Source: Nematostella vectensis (taxonomy: Eukaryota; Cnidaria; Anthozoa; Actiniaria; Edwardsiidae). From it: a stretch of 64,000 nt of DNA. The position numbers and the translations under genes are program-made. The notes under the pieces are model-generated. The model saw only the letters and a program-made list of their open reading frames with translations. It was not told the DNA's origin and ran no database searches. Of this stretch, positions 1 through 14,836 are shown in pieces; position 1 is the first letter of the stretch; each line of letters starts with the position of its first letter. The DNA lies in NCBI RefSeq assembly GCF_932526225.1, contig NC_064035.1, forward strand, positions 3,223,501-3,287,500, given 5' to 3'.

Positions 1-2683
1 GGACCCTGTAGGGTTTTGTGGCGTCTTCGTGAGCTCGTGCTTCCCCAGATCACATTCCAAACATAGTTCTCTTCGACAAAGAAAGCGCCGCACCGCCAAC
101 AGTCTATTGGTTTTACAGATGTCCCAATCCTTCACTAAGCCAAATGATGTTTTAAACAGGCGATGCAGCGCTTTAAAGTTCTCGTCTTGTCTGAAAAAGG
201 ACACACACGAAATATCCCGAGTACAGCTCGCTCGGATGTTCTTGGCCAAAACATCCGAAAAAAATATCATGAGCCGAATGCGTCCTTTGAAGGCCTGATC
301 TGCAAAGTGACACCGTGGATGCAAATTCTGCCTTATTCGGGTTTCGCTGACCCCTTGGGCTTCACTATATTTGAAAAGAAAACATAGACAAGTGTAGAAG
401 CGCAAACAATATTCCTTGAGTCACATTTCCTCCTGTATAAATAAAGACAGCTCGTAGGTAAGGTCACAGGGTGTGATTCGGACTGGGGGGAAGCTGTGAA
501 TTAGTGTGTTTTTCTAATTCAACTATAGCCTAAGGATAAAATGGAGCTTTGCGCTGAGTTTCAGTTCATTGATTTCTTTTAAACCAGTTGCAGATGTCAT
601 TCAGATACGTTTATACTCGGGCATAAAATGGGGGCTGAAAGGCTGTGGTTGAACGCGATTTCCTTATTCCTCTGGTAGGAAGGGCTGGATGAAGAACAGT
701 CTTTCTCTTTTGGAAACTTCTTCGAGGCTCGGGTTCTAAGGCTCGACAAACCGCGTTTACTTTTTCCATAGTCATAAAACCACAGTCGAAATTTGGGCGG
801 ATAGCCCACTGAACTTTTTCAAGAAATGTGGCCGTCCAATCCAGATATACAAGTATATGCGAAATATGTTATAGTCGTCTGCCGCCTTCCTTGATTGGAG
901 AGGAGATTTTTTCTTACTATCGAGTTTGTGTAGATTTTGAGGTTATTAAGTGTTATGTCATAGGAATGGCGCTAAAGGGGGAGTATGTATGTGTACAAAA
1001 TAATCTACCCCAGCACCGTCTGCTCACAACACGATACAGCGTTTGCTTATCCCTGTGACTATTTTTAAAAGAGCCACAAATTCTATGTCAAGGCGTTCTG
1101 ATCACCATAGGTTCAAGGCAAATGGATTATCAGAGGTGTAGATAAAGTTAGAGAAAAATATAGGCTCTACCGCTACTAAAGATAGATGCCATCGTATAGT
1201 TTCATGAAGATCGTCTCGAGGCTTAAGCTGACAAATCGGTGGCTCTCCCAGCATGTTCAGCACATTTCCATGTACTATAGAGAGGTTTGCTTATACTCCA
1301 ATCCCTGATGGCCAAATAATTAGACCTTGATTGGGTTTTCGTTTCCTTGTGTTTATAGGGTTATGTTGATGCTTTTATAACGCGTGGACACAGCAAGGAA
1401 AGCCTTTACATGTGCGCCGAGTTATTAAAGGATAAAGACCTTACAATGCACGATAATCGCGCTTCACTGGGCTACTGCGCAGTCTACTGTGCGATCAACA
1501 CTCGTTTTTACTGGCATGAAGAAAACACCCTGCGCTTCGTTTACATGCATTCCATGCTATCGGAACTGTTAAATCAAACTCCCTTGCGAGGGCAGACTAG
1601 ACTATCCTAAACAAATCTTTGCTGGGCTCTATCATGTATCTAATATCTGTTTAATCCCTTCCTTCTCCCCAATTACTGTAAATAGGAACACGAGGTACTG
1701 CGAATTTGAGATTTTATGCTTTTGATATGTGGTCATTCCAAAGAGTTAGATTTAGCTGCAGTGTTTTTGGTCTGGGATTCGGGATGTTGGGTATGGCACA
1801 GAGGGCTATCGTTCGGCGTCTGAGAGAGGGAGGAAATGAGATGATAAATCGATCCCTCTTTCTAAGTGCGTGCGAACCACATCCGTGATAAAGCGCATCA
1901 TTCACACCCTGGAATAGGAAAGTGCTCAAGATAACTCTATTATCGATTTCTATATAAAGCAACGGACTGAAATGTTAGTAAATCCCGCGAATTATTTTAA
2001 TTCTTTCTTGGGATGAACCGTTGGTGTCATTAAATACTAGTATTACACGAAGTAGGCCGTTATTGAAGGAAGTAAAAATCACCTCCATGTGTCTTTGCAT
2101 AAAGTTTTATTGTGATATTTACAAACGTAAGAAGTGATATATCGCAGCTTTGCTTTCAGTTTCTGGTAGTTTCTGTTCTGATCGTCTTTATGGGTGTAAT
2201 ACAACTCAAAACACGCATTTATCTGATAATTCAAATGTTCGCCATGTTGAAACTATCAGTGAAATGAAGTGGCTAGCTGAAAGACTCAAGTATACGTGTG
2301 CCGTGAAGTACTCAATGAGTTAAGAAACCTCAGCTTAGTTCTCGTTGTGGATAGCGTCTCTTCCAAGTTTATCTACGATAAATCTTGAAATGTGCTTTTC
2401 CTGCGTGTAAATCGCATCGACAACAACAACAATACATAGAAGTCTTGTCTCTGGAATGGTTCTCCGAGTTCTCTTAGAGAATTAACTCCAAATCATACCG
2501 TGGAGTCCGCTTTAGAGCTTGTATAAATCCCATTTTCTGACCTCGAATCCGCTCATCTTCAGACTGCTGTGAAGCAAAACTTAACTGCTCATATAGACAC
2601 GACGTGATACAAGTCCCCAAGGCTCCATGTTTTGAGATGTCTGCAAAACCAAACACAACGCGAAGTAAGATCGCAGCTCAGGG
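1..2683. other. Non-coding flank, nothing recognised
   Basis: Short open frames on both strands have no recognisable domain, and I see no repeat array. The right part is the presumed 3' UTR and downstream flank of the Twist gene. Confidence 0.5.
2106..2111 (-). terminator. Candidate poly(A) signal for the Twist gene
   Basis: TTTATT on the plus strand reads AATAAA on the minus strand, about 570 bp past the Twist stop codon. It is the right orientation for 3' end formation, but the hexamer is common by chance in AT-rich DNA. Confidence 0.3.
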
Positions 2684-3073
2684 CTACTGCTGCTGGAACC
2701 ATGCGCCTTCCATGCGCCACACACTAAAGGCATAAGAGAGTCTTTCATGCGCAATAAAGGACGAACTGAGCGCAGAGCTCGGGTGCTTCTCGTTATTTCC
2801 CAGCACTTGACATAAGAAGTCGATGTAGCGTGAAGCCAAGCGTAAAGTCTGTATCTTTGAGAGTTTATCGGAAGGTAACGTGGGGATAATCTTTCGTAGT
2901 TTGTTGAAGGCTTCATTCAGAGCCTGTGTTCTCTGTCTTTCTCTCACGTTAGCTATCGCTCGCTGATCATTCTTGCTTCCTCCACGTCTTGTTCTGTTTC
3001 CGCCGGAGGATTTCTTGTACTTTTTCTTTTGGTTGTTATCGCTCGCTGACCCGTTTAGCCTTGGAAGGCCCAT
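2684..3073 (-). CDS. twist: Twist-family bHLH transcription factor
   Basis: A complete 129-residue protein from one uninterrupted reading frame. The bHLH domain spans about residues 37-91, with basic region [10 protein letters not shown], a helix 1 beginning [19 protein letters not shown], and helix 2 with [17 protein letters not shown]. After a short linker comes the Twist-specific C-terminal WR box, [18 protein letters not shown] (residues 108-125), which makes this Twist rather than another group A bHLH. The ATG is the first after an in-frame TGA a few codons upstream, so the start is well supported. It is short because it lacks the long N-terminus of vertebrate Twist but keeps a basic Lys/Arg/Gly-rich N-terminal stretch. 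Family members bind E-boxes as heterodimers with E proteins and act in mesoderm or mesendoderm patterning. Other bHLH genes follow at 14.8, 21.4 and 39.1 kb. Confidence 0.95.
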   Translation of the reverse strand: MGLPRLNGSASDNNQKKKYKKSSGGNRTRRGGSKNDQRAIANVRERQRTQALNEAFNKLRKIIPTLPSDKLSKIQTLRLASRYIDFLCQVLGNNEKHPSSALSSSFIAHERLSYAFSVWRMEGAWFQQQ

Positions 3074-6000
3074 TGCTGTGCTAATTCACTGGATTGATCA
3101 GAGTTCCTCTCTAAAGCACGAGCCTCGTCCGATCTACAGCAAGTCCGACACCGAGATTTATTTACTCAAGCGTTACCCACAAGCGGCTGCCAACTGAGGC
3201 GCGCGCTAACAGAGTCACCCTAAATATGTCAACTTCGCATGAGTCGCTTGCCCCTATCGCCTTTCCCCGCAAGTCTGTCGGGACGTACTGCCTAATTAGA
3301 ATGCATCCAACTATTGGGTTCCGCCAATGGGATTGCCTAGCCGAGTCTTTAGTATTCTCCAAATTTAATAAAAGACAGCCTTATCTCGGATAACTGGCAA
3401 TAAATGTGATATTTACAAACACTCTCTTCGGGTTTGGTTGACAGTTTCTCAAAGTGCCGCTGCGTTCGCTATCTCTCGCCGGTCAAGGCCTCGGGGCGGA
3501 AGTCCATCGTGCTCACTAGAATCTGTCGAGTAGGATCGCAACGGAAGAGTTTGCGCAAGTTTGGAGTCCACCACAGGAATCGGCCTCGAGCCGAAGAAGA
3601 CGCTGCGATTAGAGTTGTACAGAAAGGTTCGGGCAGTTTTGTTTGGTGTTTGGCTTAACGCGTGGTGGCGGTAGTGGCTTTGATTGTGCTCCTGTCAGAG
3701 TGATGGACTTGTCATTTTAGCGGAACATCGGTCTTTGTCATAAGACTGTAGATTTGCTAGGTCTGGTCCGTTTGTTAGTATTTCTGGTCGTTTGTTATGA
3801 GTGTTCACCGTAGTGATGGATCTCGTTGTATCATTTACCACTCCACTTGAAAGGTCAACAGTACTAATTTTACGCCACTCGAAAATATCAAAGCCTTGTG
3901 TCAGCTTGTGTGCTTTGGGTCTGACTAAACAAGTAACCTCCCGAGGGAGAGGCCAATTCTAAAATTGACCCATGGGCCTGAAATAACGCCGTTCTACACT
4001 CCTGATATTTTACAGTCGATATCTCTAAGATAAGACTGAATTGCGGTGTAAACGCGCGTGATTCGGCCGTGCCTTTTGCCTGTTTTCCGGGCACGAGGTT
4101 TGCAAGCCTTCACGCTCCTTCACGGGTGTAGGTCAAGTCTTACTCTACATCGTTACAGTGATGAGGCGACAAGTAGACAATCGATAATGATAACTTTGCA
4201 CATATGTTCCGTACAACTTGAACAGCATAAGCTTGTTATTTTGTGATCAAACTTCCTCGTGTCTGTGGTTACCACAGAATAGTTGACACTTAGGAAATAT
4301 CCGCTCGACATTTCAAGTCTTTATATTTTTTTTCGTATACCCGTAACCGATACATCTTCTTTGTCTGTCCTATTACGGATTACTCCAGCGTGTAACAAAA
4401 CATCATTAGGCCGATCATTGGGTATTTTTTGATCAATCCACCTTCAATTACTAATTTTATTGATATGGTCTTTCCAACTAGCCGATCGTCCGCCCATACA
4501 TCCACCTGTCGAAAGCTAAGCAGATCGCTTTATTTACCATACTACAAGCGAGATTAACATATTTGGTATCCATAAAAGCGTTATGTTCTTGAAAAGATTT
4601 GAACAATCTCGCATTTTTGGTGTGTGCATGTCACTCAATATGAGTGGCATGAAAAAGATGCGAGCTTTCTTGGGTCCCGTTGTCTTCCCGTTGGATTCAG
4701 CTTCAGAACCATTTTTTATCCCTTGGGAAGTGATGCTTCCCTTTTCCTTATTTTGCGATCACTTTTCCTTTTTTTTTCTAGTCAGACTAGGTTTCTTTTT
4801 CTAGAGGTTTTTCTTTCCCAAATTTTATTTGTGAACTTCGTTTCCGACGAGCCGGTTACTTTTCGTTGGACGTGAGGTTTCTGTTGGCGTCCTAGCCCAC
4901 ACACCCCTACCCTAAGCCCTTACTCTCGCTCCAGACAACAGCTGCGAAAGTCATTAGCTCACCACTAGTGATAAGATAAACACGCCTTTGTGCTGCTCTG
5001 CACGATAGTAATCATTCTATAACGGGTCTGTTCATTTAGAAGTTATTTTATATTGGTTATCTAATTCCCCAGGTTTCAAACATTCATGGTGTTGGTTTGA
5101 CCAGCTAATAAGTTCAATACAAATCATAACCAAAATAGTAGTCAGAAGCGGTAGATCCAAAGGTTTGTGAAGAAACCCCAAAGGGCCGATGGACAAAATG
5201 CCCCAAACATCCTGCGGGATGCACTTTTTAGGGTAAGCATAGCGTTGATTGTGGTAGGGGTAGGAGGTTTTGCCGTGTGCGTTTTCCGGAACCACATATT
5301 CACGTGCACGTCAACTCGCATAACGGTTTCACATACCGGAAGTGAACCCGCTTATACACTCAAATTTCGGTCCTAAAAATATACTCGTAGAAATTCCTCG
5401 ATGTTGATTTTTGCTTGATTTCATTGTAGCGCTATTTGTCTAAAATTATTTACAGTACTTCCTTACAGAGAAAAGTGTTTTTTTTTTTCAGCGCGACTAG
5501 CGTTCAAAGAATCCGTCGCTTATAGAGGACAAGAAGACGTATCAAATGTTCAAAGAGCTCGCCGACAGGGTCCGGGTCACAGGGCTTCATAGCGCGTGAT
5601 CGCCATGTCGCGGCATATCAACTGAATCAGGACTTGTGTTTCATGAGGCATAAGATAAGCGCGATTTGTTTAATGGCTGCTCTAGAGCCATTAAACAATT
5701 ATACCTATCTTTTGGGGCAATTTTTGTATTTATAACCTTAGGAAGGTATGAGTGATTTTTACAGGCAAGAGATGGAGACGTCTGCGAGAGCGTTTACACC
5801 GTGTGAGCCGTGCTACCTTAGATCGGTTGAGCAAATACTCTGGCTTTGTAGGGATAAGGGGATGACAAATCTCAAACTTTTTCATCAACTCTCCCTCTCC
5901 CTCGAAACATTACCTTCCTTGTGGACACAGTACCAGATGTCCACTGCTTACATTGATCTATATCCCTTTAATTACGTAATTCTGTGTCTACCTCTCGCTT

Positions 6001-6458
6001 TTGACACCGTTAAGAATAAGTCTGCGCGCACTTGTTACAGATAGGCTGGTTGTGGTTGCGTCGTTTTAACGAAGCTCCTTGGCACGGACTCGCGGTTTCT
6101 TTTGCCGGTGTATTGTTATGTCAACTCTTCGTCTTTTCAGAAATTATCACCTTTTGCGTGAAGTCTTTTATTAGTAACAACCAATGCAAGAGAGACGCAT
6201 CACCCATACAACGTTCACCGCTTGCAAAGTTACATTCGAGCAACTACCACAACTAGCCACAATTTCAATAATAATATATATGAGCATATATTCTTATCGG
6301 ACAAATAATTTGCGCTTCAAATAAAGCCCATCAAACAAAACATAAACGCTACGGTGTTAATTTTGGCGTGATTTGTGTCACTCAAAACGTCACGTGATTT
6401 TTTAGTGGTTAGACCCCAAATAATAGAGGCTTACAAGTGGAATGGCGCTAACTTAACC
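3074..6458. other. Intergenic, upstream of Twist; nothing recognised
   Basis: About 3.4 kb with only short open frames of unlikely composition. I found no domain, repeat array or RNA gene. It should contain the Twist promoter, but I cannot assign a specific element. Confidence 0.5.
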
Positions 6459-6477
6459 GGGGGGGGGGGGGGGGGGG
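6459..6477 (+). repeat. Poly(G) tract, 19 nt
   Basis: An uninterrupted run of G. Several similar G or C runs occur in the window (around 33.15, 33.94, 40.35 and 40.72 kb). Exact length in the assembly may be unreliable. Confidence 0.9.
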
Positions 6478-6586
6478 CTCCCATAAAAGTAAATATATCT
6501 AAGATATAGTAGATCCTGGGGATTTGAAACGATTTACGACCGCCGACTACAATCGTCTCCCCTTCGAATGTTTGAGGTGTCAAAGC

Positions 6587-6720
6587 TGCTGATCGGTATA
6601 GCATTATTCGGCGTTCGTTCGTAGCGCCTTCGGGTGTTCGGCGTTTGGGTATCAGAGGATGCTGAGCGGTATAGCACTATTCGGCGTTCGTTCGTAGCGC
6701 CTTCGGGTGTTTGGCGCAAC
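6587..6720 (+). repeat. Two-copy 73-bp tandem duplication
   Basis: The motif CGGTATAGCA followed by TTCGGCGTTCGTTCGTAGCG recurs exactly 73 bp apart (at about 6594 and 6667). It contains short internal repeats of GTTCG and TTCGG. No coding capacity is evident. Confidence 0.85.
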
Positions 6721-6898
6721 GGTGCTTGAAACCCTCGCACCTGATAGCAGTTCTCCCGTTATTTCGCACTGACTCGATCACTTTTTAACCAATTTAACTT
6801 GTTAAGTTTATTAATTCCATCTAAGCATAGGGTTGCACTTAAATGTGCAAGCGCACTATAACATTCTAACACTGCGCACATCAAGAAGGCTGCTACTG

Positions 6899-9800
6899 CG
6901 CACATGGACTATCACACAAACTACTGTACACATCACATAGACTACTGTACGTATCACACAGACTACTGTACGTATCACACAGACTACTGTACACATCACA
7001 TAGACTACTGTACACATCACACACACTACTGTACACATCACACAGATTACTGTACACGTCACACAAACTACTGTACACATCACACAAACTACAGTACGTA
7101 TCACACAGATTACTGTACACACCACACAGACTACTGTACGTATCACACAGACTACTGTACACGTCACACAGACTACTGTACACGTCACACAGACTACTGT
7201 ACACGTCACATAGACTACTGTACACATCACACAGATTACTGTACACGTCACACAGACTACTGTCCACATCACACAGACTACTGTACACGTCACACAGACT
7301 ACTGTACACACCACACAGACTACTGTACACATCACACAAACTACTGTACACACCACACAGACTACTGTACACACCACACAGACTACTGTACACACCACAC
7401 AGACTACTGTACACACCACACAGACTACTGTACACATCACACAGACTACTGTACACATCACACAGACTACTGTACACGTCACACAGACTACTGTACACGT
7501 TACATAGACTACTGTACACACCACACAGACTACTGTACACACCACACAGACTACTGTACACACCACACAGACTACTGTACACACCACACAGACTACTGTA
7601 CACATCACACAGACTACTGTACACATCACACAGACTACTGTACACGTCACACAGACTACTGTACACGTTACATAGACTACTGTACACATCACACAGACTA
7701 CTGTACACATCACACAGACTACTGTACACATCACACAGACTACTGTACACATCACACAGACTACTGTACTGGTCACACAGACTTCTGTACACGTCACATA
7801 GACTACTGTACACATCACACAGATTACTGTACACGTCACACAGACTACTGTCCACATCACACAGACTACTGTCCACGTCACACAGACTACTGTACACACC
7901 ACACAGACTACTGTACACATCACACAAACTACTGTACACATCACACAGACTACTGTACACACCACACAGACTACTGTACACATCACACAGACTACTGTAC
8001 ACATCACACAGACTACTGTACACGTCACACAGACTACTGTACACATCACACAGACTACTGTACACATCACACAGACTACTGTACACATCACACAGATTAC
8101 TGTACACGTCACACAGACTACTGTACACGTCACACAGACTACTGTACACATCACACAGACTACTGTACACATCACACAGACTACTGTACACATCACACAG
8201 ACTACTGTACACATCACACAGACTACTGTACACATCACACAGACTACTGTACTGGTCACACAGACTTCTGTACACGTCACATAGACTACTGTACACATCA
8301 CACAGATTACTGTACACGTCACACAGACTACTGTCCACATCACACAGACTACTGTCCACGTCACACAGACTACTGTACACACCACACAGACTACTGTACA
8401 CATCACACAAACTACTGTACACATCACACAGACTACTGTACACACCACACAGACTACTGTACACATCACACAGACTACTGTACACATCACACAGACTACT
8501 GTACACGTCACACAGACTACTGTACACATCACACAGACTACTGTACACATCACACAAACTACTGTACACATCACACAGGCTACTGTACACATCACACAGA
8601 CTACTGTACGTATCACACAGACTACTGTACACGTCACATAGACTACTGTACACGTCACATAGACTACTGTACACATCACACAGACTACTGTACACATCAC
8701 ACAGACTACTGTACACATCACACAGACTACTGTACACATCACACAGACTACTGTCCACATCACACAGACTACTGTCCACGTCACAGACTACTGTACACGT
8801 CACACAGACTACTGTACACGTCACACCGACTACTGTACACGTCACACTGACTACTTTATACATCACACAGACTACTGTACACATCACTAAACTACTGTAC
8901 ACATCACAGACTACTGTACACATCACACAGACTGCTGTACACACCACACAGACTACTGTACACACCACACAGACTACTGTACACACCACACAGACTACTG
9001 TACGTATCACACAGACTACTGTACATATCACACAGACTACTGTACACACCACACAGACTACTGTACACACCACACAGACTACTGGACACATCACACAGAC
9101 TACTGTACACATCACACAGACTACTGTACACGTCACACAGACAACTGTACACGTCACACAGACTACTGTACACGTCACACAGACTACTGGACACATCACA
9201 CAGACTACTGGACACATCACACAGACTACTGTACACGTCACACAGACTACTGTACACGTCACACAGACTACTGTACACACCACACAGACTACTGGACACA
9301 TCACACAGACTACTGGACACATCACACAGACTACTGTACACGTCACACAGACTACTGTACACGTCACACAGACTACTGTACACGTCACACAGACTACTGT
9401 ACACGTCACACAGACTACTGTACACATCACACAGACTACTGTACACACCACACAGACTACTGTACGTATCACACAGGCTACTGTACACGTCACACAGACT
9501 ACTGTACGTATCACACAGACTACTGTACACACCACACAGACTACTGTACACATCACACAGACTACTGTACACATCACACAGACTACTGTACACATCACAC
9601 TGTCTACTTTATACATCACACAGACTACTTTATACATCACACAGACTACTGTACGTATCACACAGGCTACTGTACACGTCACACAGACTACTGTACGTAT
9701 CACACAGACTACTGTACACATCACACAGGCTACTGTACACATCACACAGGCTACTGTACACACCACACAGACTACTGTACGTATCACACAGACTAATGTA

Positions 9801-10667
9801 CACACCACACAGACTACTGTACATATCACACAGACTACTGTACACATCACACAGACTACTGTACACATCACACAGACTACTGTACGTATCACACAGACTA
9901 CTGTTCGTATCACACAGACTACTGTACACATCACACTGTCTACTTTATACATCACACAGACTACTTTATACATCACACAGACTACTGTACGTATCATACA
10001 GGCTACTGTACACACCACACAGACTACTGTACACGTCACACAGACTACTGTACGTATCACACAGACTACTGTACACATCACACAGGCTACTGTACACATC
10101 ACACAGGCTACTGTACACACCACACAGGCTACTGTACACACCACACAGACTACTGTACGTATCACACAGACTACTGTACACACCACACAGACTACTGTAC
10201 ATATCACACAGACTACTGTACACATCACACAGACTACTGTTCGTATCACACAGACTACTGTACACATCACACAGACTACTGTACATATCACACAGACTAC
10301 TGTACACACCACACAGACTACTGTACACACCACACAGACTACTGTACACGTCACACAGACTACTGTACACATCACACAGACTACTGTACGTATCACACAG
10401 ACTACTGTACACATCACACAGACTACTGTTCACATCACACAGACTACTGTACACACCACACAGACTACTGTACACACCACACAGACTACTGTACGTATCA
10501 CACAGACTACTGTACACATCACACAGACTACTGTACACGTCACACAGACTACTGTACACATCACACAGACTACTGTACGTATCACACAGACTACTGTACA
10601 CATCACACAGACTACTGTACACATCACACAGACTACTGTACACATCACACAGACTACTGTACACATC
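6899..10667 (+). repeat. 3.8-kb minisatellite of 21-bp units
   Basis: About 180 tandem copies of a 21-bp unit, consensus CAGACTACTGTACACATCAC plus A. Units differ mainly at one segment (ACACAT, ACACGT, ACACAC or CGTAT). The unit contains ACAG-ACTA-CTGT, a 4-bp stem with a 4-nt loop, and the palindrome TGTACA. A higher-order repeat is visible: a rare unit with TGTACTGGTCAC occurs at about 7771 and 8254, exactly 483 bp (23 units) apart, with matching neighbours. Because 21 is divisible by 3 and the unit lacks stops in most frames, long open frames run through on both strands; I regard these as artefacts. Confidence 0.97.
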
Positions 10668-13600
10668 ATCAACTCAGACCATATATTTATCGGTTTTTGG
10701 ATGATGATTTATTGAATTAAATACACAGCTTGAATCTGGTTTCCTACTGTTTCGGGTCTTTGATGGCTAGCAAGATGACGTTATTAAAAGAGAAAAGTTG
10801 CCCGAGTCGTTCATTTCCGTGTTATGCTCCAAAACTCACAATGAAATTCTCCAATCCTCAGGCATTCAGTTTTTTCAGAGGGCATAAATATTGATGTTCT
10901 TTTTAATGAACAGTGGGTTGGTAATATTTTGTCTGGAATTATTATTTTTTTTTTATCTCTTTGTCCGAACAGTATTACCTTTACGTACTTCGGTTTTATG
11001 AATCGCGTCCCCATCTATTTACTTGTTGATGCATAAACAGGAAAATATCGATATGTTTTGAGCCGAAAAGCCATATGAAAATAGTGTAAATCATGAAGGT
11101 TTCATCGAAATGTACCTCACTTTCCGATTCCCCATACTCCCAAAAACTTTGATGCAATTACAAAGCGACACAAATTACAACAGTTTCCATATTCGCTGTC
11201 GTAACGCCGTAACTGTTTGATTTGGAAATCTTTCCACGTTCTCTCCGAGGAGCACCGTATTTCTGATCGCTTTCAGTCTCACTACCCTGTTGTTACGCTC
11301 ACGTGACTTGACACGCGCGCACTATGCGGGCGGCACACTTGATCACGTGTACTCAGCTCTTCGAGTCTCGGTTTCGCGGGCGATCCATAAAGTTTCTGCT
11401 CAGCGGTTTATCGTCTTTTGTTACCTGCAAAATAAATAATAATTCTCATAAGCGTTACTCCTGAACAAAAGCATAACTCATGTTACCTTTCTCAACCTTC
11501 ACAGGAAACTTTTAAAGACCACGAAAATGAGTGGCCATGTGTAGAGGGTCTCAATGGGGTTAGCCATTAAATGGCAAAAAATGTTAATTATTGAAGCCAA
11601 AGTCTGAGGGGAAAACGTTCACCGTAATAAACATGCCGAAAAAATTACCGCAAGCGTAAAAACGCCAATTTTTTCAACCGTTAAACGTAAAACGCCGATT
11701 TTTTTAACCGTAAATCAGGTAGGCCACGAAAATGTCGCTAAGCTATGGAAAGAAAAATCCAACCACACTTATTTTCGCGAATGATATCGCGATTTTAATA
11801 ATTATAAATATATATGATGAAATAAGCAACTTTCTGTTTTTGTTATAAAAACTTTGTTTCATTTTAAAATTTGCCTTTTCGATAATATTTTGATGCTCTT
11901 ATTTTTCTGGCCTTACTTATCCCTGCTCGAAAGCCTTACACTACCTCTCAGGCCCTATACGTCCAATCCAACATCCGGTAGCAGTTACGTCATATCCATA
12001 AGAAGACTCGAAAAAGGCGCAAAATAGACGCGGGAGAATCGCGGACGGATGGTATTCGCATTAGGACGCAGATAGAAGCCAGCAGTTTACAGAAGAGCAT
12101 TTTGGGCAATTGAATCTTGATCGTATGCAGGAGGGCATACGGGGGATCAAACACGAAATATTATATTAAAAAAAGTTAGCAAATATATGCGCAACTAAGG
12201 GAGCAACAGATTTTTAACTTGTATTGCTAATGTGCAAAATCGTTAACAGTTGTCATAAAGGAAACAAAGTAAACTGAAAGAAGTGGTCTGTTTTCGCCAT
12301 TACATACCATCATTTAACTAATCTTTTAATGCTATTGCCCAAACCACCATGCTGGTCTATTCTTGCAATTGTGGCTAAATGAACATGTGATAGATCGCCA
12401 ATACTGTGATTCTCTTGAGAGCAATGAGCTGCGCCGTGTCGACTTTGCGTGGGTATAAAATAGTTTTATTCCAGAGGCCCCCCATTTTCTTGATTGCAAA
12501 TTAACTACTGAATGGTATTCCGTCATCGTGTAAGTTAGATTTAAATCAATTGCTAAACCAAGGGCAACCAAAACTAGACGAGTAGACTCATCGAAGTCCA
12601 AAATGAAAAGGCCCCGAGTTGTCTCCTAAATATATCGCGTTTATTCGCAGTATCAGCCTTGCTCGCACTGATTTAGCCTATTTTACGGTAACAGAATGCT
12701 TTTCTGTACGGCCTCACACGAGTATCTTTGGAAAAGCGCTTATTCGACTGTTGAAAAAATAAATCGCTGCCTTTATCATGTCGCTATTTTGCCCTAAATG
12801 AGACTACCAATAGCGCACAGATGAAGTAGACTATTATTTTGCTATTCACTCGACATTCAAAGTGCTCATTGCTTAATTTTTCAAAACCAAATACTTTCGT
12901 ACAAAAAGCAGGGTACTCTTATGCTTATGTGCTGACCAAGAATCTAACGAAAATGGGGGCGAAGGGAAAAGGAAATGAAAGGAAAATGGGAGGGTTTATC
13001 CAAAAATGCATCCATAGGCTGAATGACTCTGGATTTACAATAATACGGGGTCTTATCAAGACTTCAGTGGCCCTAAAGCGAGATTCGTGACCGTAGAAAC
13101 CTGCCATTTCAGGTCAAGATGAGCGGAGGGACGACTTGTGATAAGACAGCCTTCTTTTCAGAGGATGTTGACAAAAGGAAAGGCAGAGCGACAAGCCGCG
13201 CGCATTAGAAGCCCAAGTACACGAGGATGATGGAATTATGAGACTAACAATATGAGCTGTCTAATGCGCCAAGCCGGAGATTAGACGATTACTCGCCGCG
13301 CAATAGGAATGCGCAAATAGACCTTAATGCTATCCAAACATCCAAGAACAATAAGAACCAAGGCTAGAATAATAAAATCCCTTCCTATAGTACAGCTGGC
13401 ACGCATATGAATTCGAGCCGGCGGTCATTCTGAGGCGTCACAGGCAGACACTAGGCACACTCGCATACACCCATCCATAACAGGATACCAAGAATAACAA
13501 GGGAAATCGTAAGAATAATAAGATCCTGTCGCTTTACTGCAGATGGTAGGCATCTGAGGCTTTACCGCCGGCCGTCCCAGAGGTGCTACTCTAGTCACGC

Positions 13601-14836
13601 TAACACACTCCCATTCCATCATGGGACAGAAGCAAATGGAGGAGCATGCCCACATGTAGGATTCTGTTTCTATAGTAGCCCTTGGAGGGAGCCCTCGCCC
13701 GCCGGTTATTACTCTTGGGCGTTACAGGTGATACTACGCACACACGCGCACCCATCTCACGATGGGACAGAGAGAGAAAATAAAGCATTGCTACATAAAA
13801 TAAGTCGTGTTATGCCACTGACAACAGGCACCACAGCCTCCGTGCCAGGATCGATAATAAGAGCAACAATAAGGGGCCTGTAGCAGGCACGTGATGGGAC
13901 ACAGCCAACCCAGAAAAAACAACGGCCAGCTGATATGAAATAATAAAAATGCCAGATAGCTGATAGCAAGATCAGAAATCGCTGAATGTTTGTGTACAAA
14001 GAGAGACGTCTGCCTTGTGATTAATTGCTTTGACTGCAACCGAATGGTAGAACGTCAAGTCGTCTCCAGGCATGTGTTGTTTTAGCGCTCGAGGTGCGGC
14101 TATTGTACCAATTAATTAGCCATGTCTAATCGATTAGGACCGTTAGATAGGAACCAAAATGCTGTTGTCTATATGACATATCCAAAGAAAATCCACACCA
14201 TAACTGAAGTTTTTTTGGGAGGATGATGCCAATACGAGGATACCATAGAACTCGATTTTCGTCGAAACGTCTTTTATACTTTGATTTTCTTTTCATGTAT
14301 GAATTGAGTCAATTACCAATCCATTACCAGCCAGTAATTGTTTTCCACTATTTTTAGTAAGAAATCTGAATTAAATTTACGTTAAGAACTTTTAAAAATT
14401 TCAGACAACTTGGTGAGCTTGCCTGAAGGTCGATAGTAAAACGGAGTCAGATTTCTTCCATAAAACGTACGGAAGTTTAACAAGTTTTCTTCTCTCTGGT
14501 TCGTAATCAAATTAAAGAAAAAAGAACATCGCGCATTATAAGTTTTCCTACTCTATTGTAGTATCAGTAATCATTTAATGACAAATATCACGACCATTAG
14601 ATCAGTCGCATTAGATCAGTGGAAATTGTAGCGGTACGTGGAATAGAAATTGCTAAATGCGACATGTTGCTCGTGTTTACATCTAACTTAACAGAACTGG
14701 TAAACAAAGCCATTACACTCAAAACTGTAAGTTTGAGACGCGAAACGTGGAGTATGATTATAAATTGTTACCAGACCGTACGTTTATTGTCACTATGCGA
14801 TGATAAATTGAAGTGGTTCTGTCAAAACCAGGCATT
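10668..14836. other. Intergenic between the 21-bp array and the paraxis-like gene
   Basis: No coding region recognised. Around 11590-11760 there is a dispersed-repeat-like patch with repeated AACCGTAAA and CGTAAAACGCC. Between about 13420 and 13790 two degenerate copies of a segment containing the motif CATCATGGGACAGA or CACGATGGGACAGA follow one another. CACGTG-type E-boxes lie near 11300-11350, but such sites are common. Confidence 0.45.

Noticed and set aside
6899-10667. CRISPR-like array
   Set aside because: There are no unique spacers; units are contiguous, and the sequence is eukaryotic. The same holds for the other arrays.
6856-10704. Long open frames (up to 1174 codons) in several frames
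   Set aside because: By-products of the 21-bp satellite: 7-residue repeats such as CTVVCVM and SSLCDVY occur on one strand in two frames, and others on the opposite strand. No domain.
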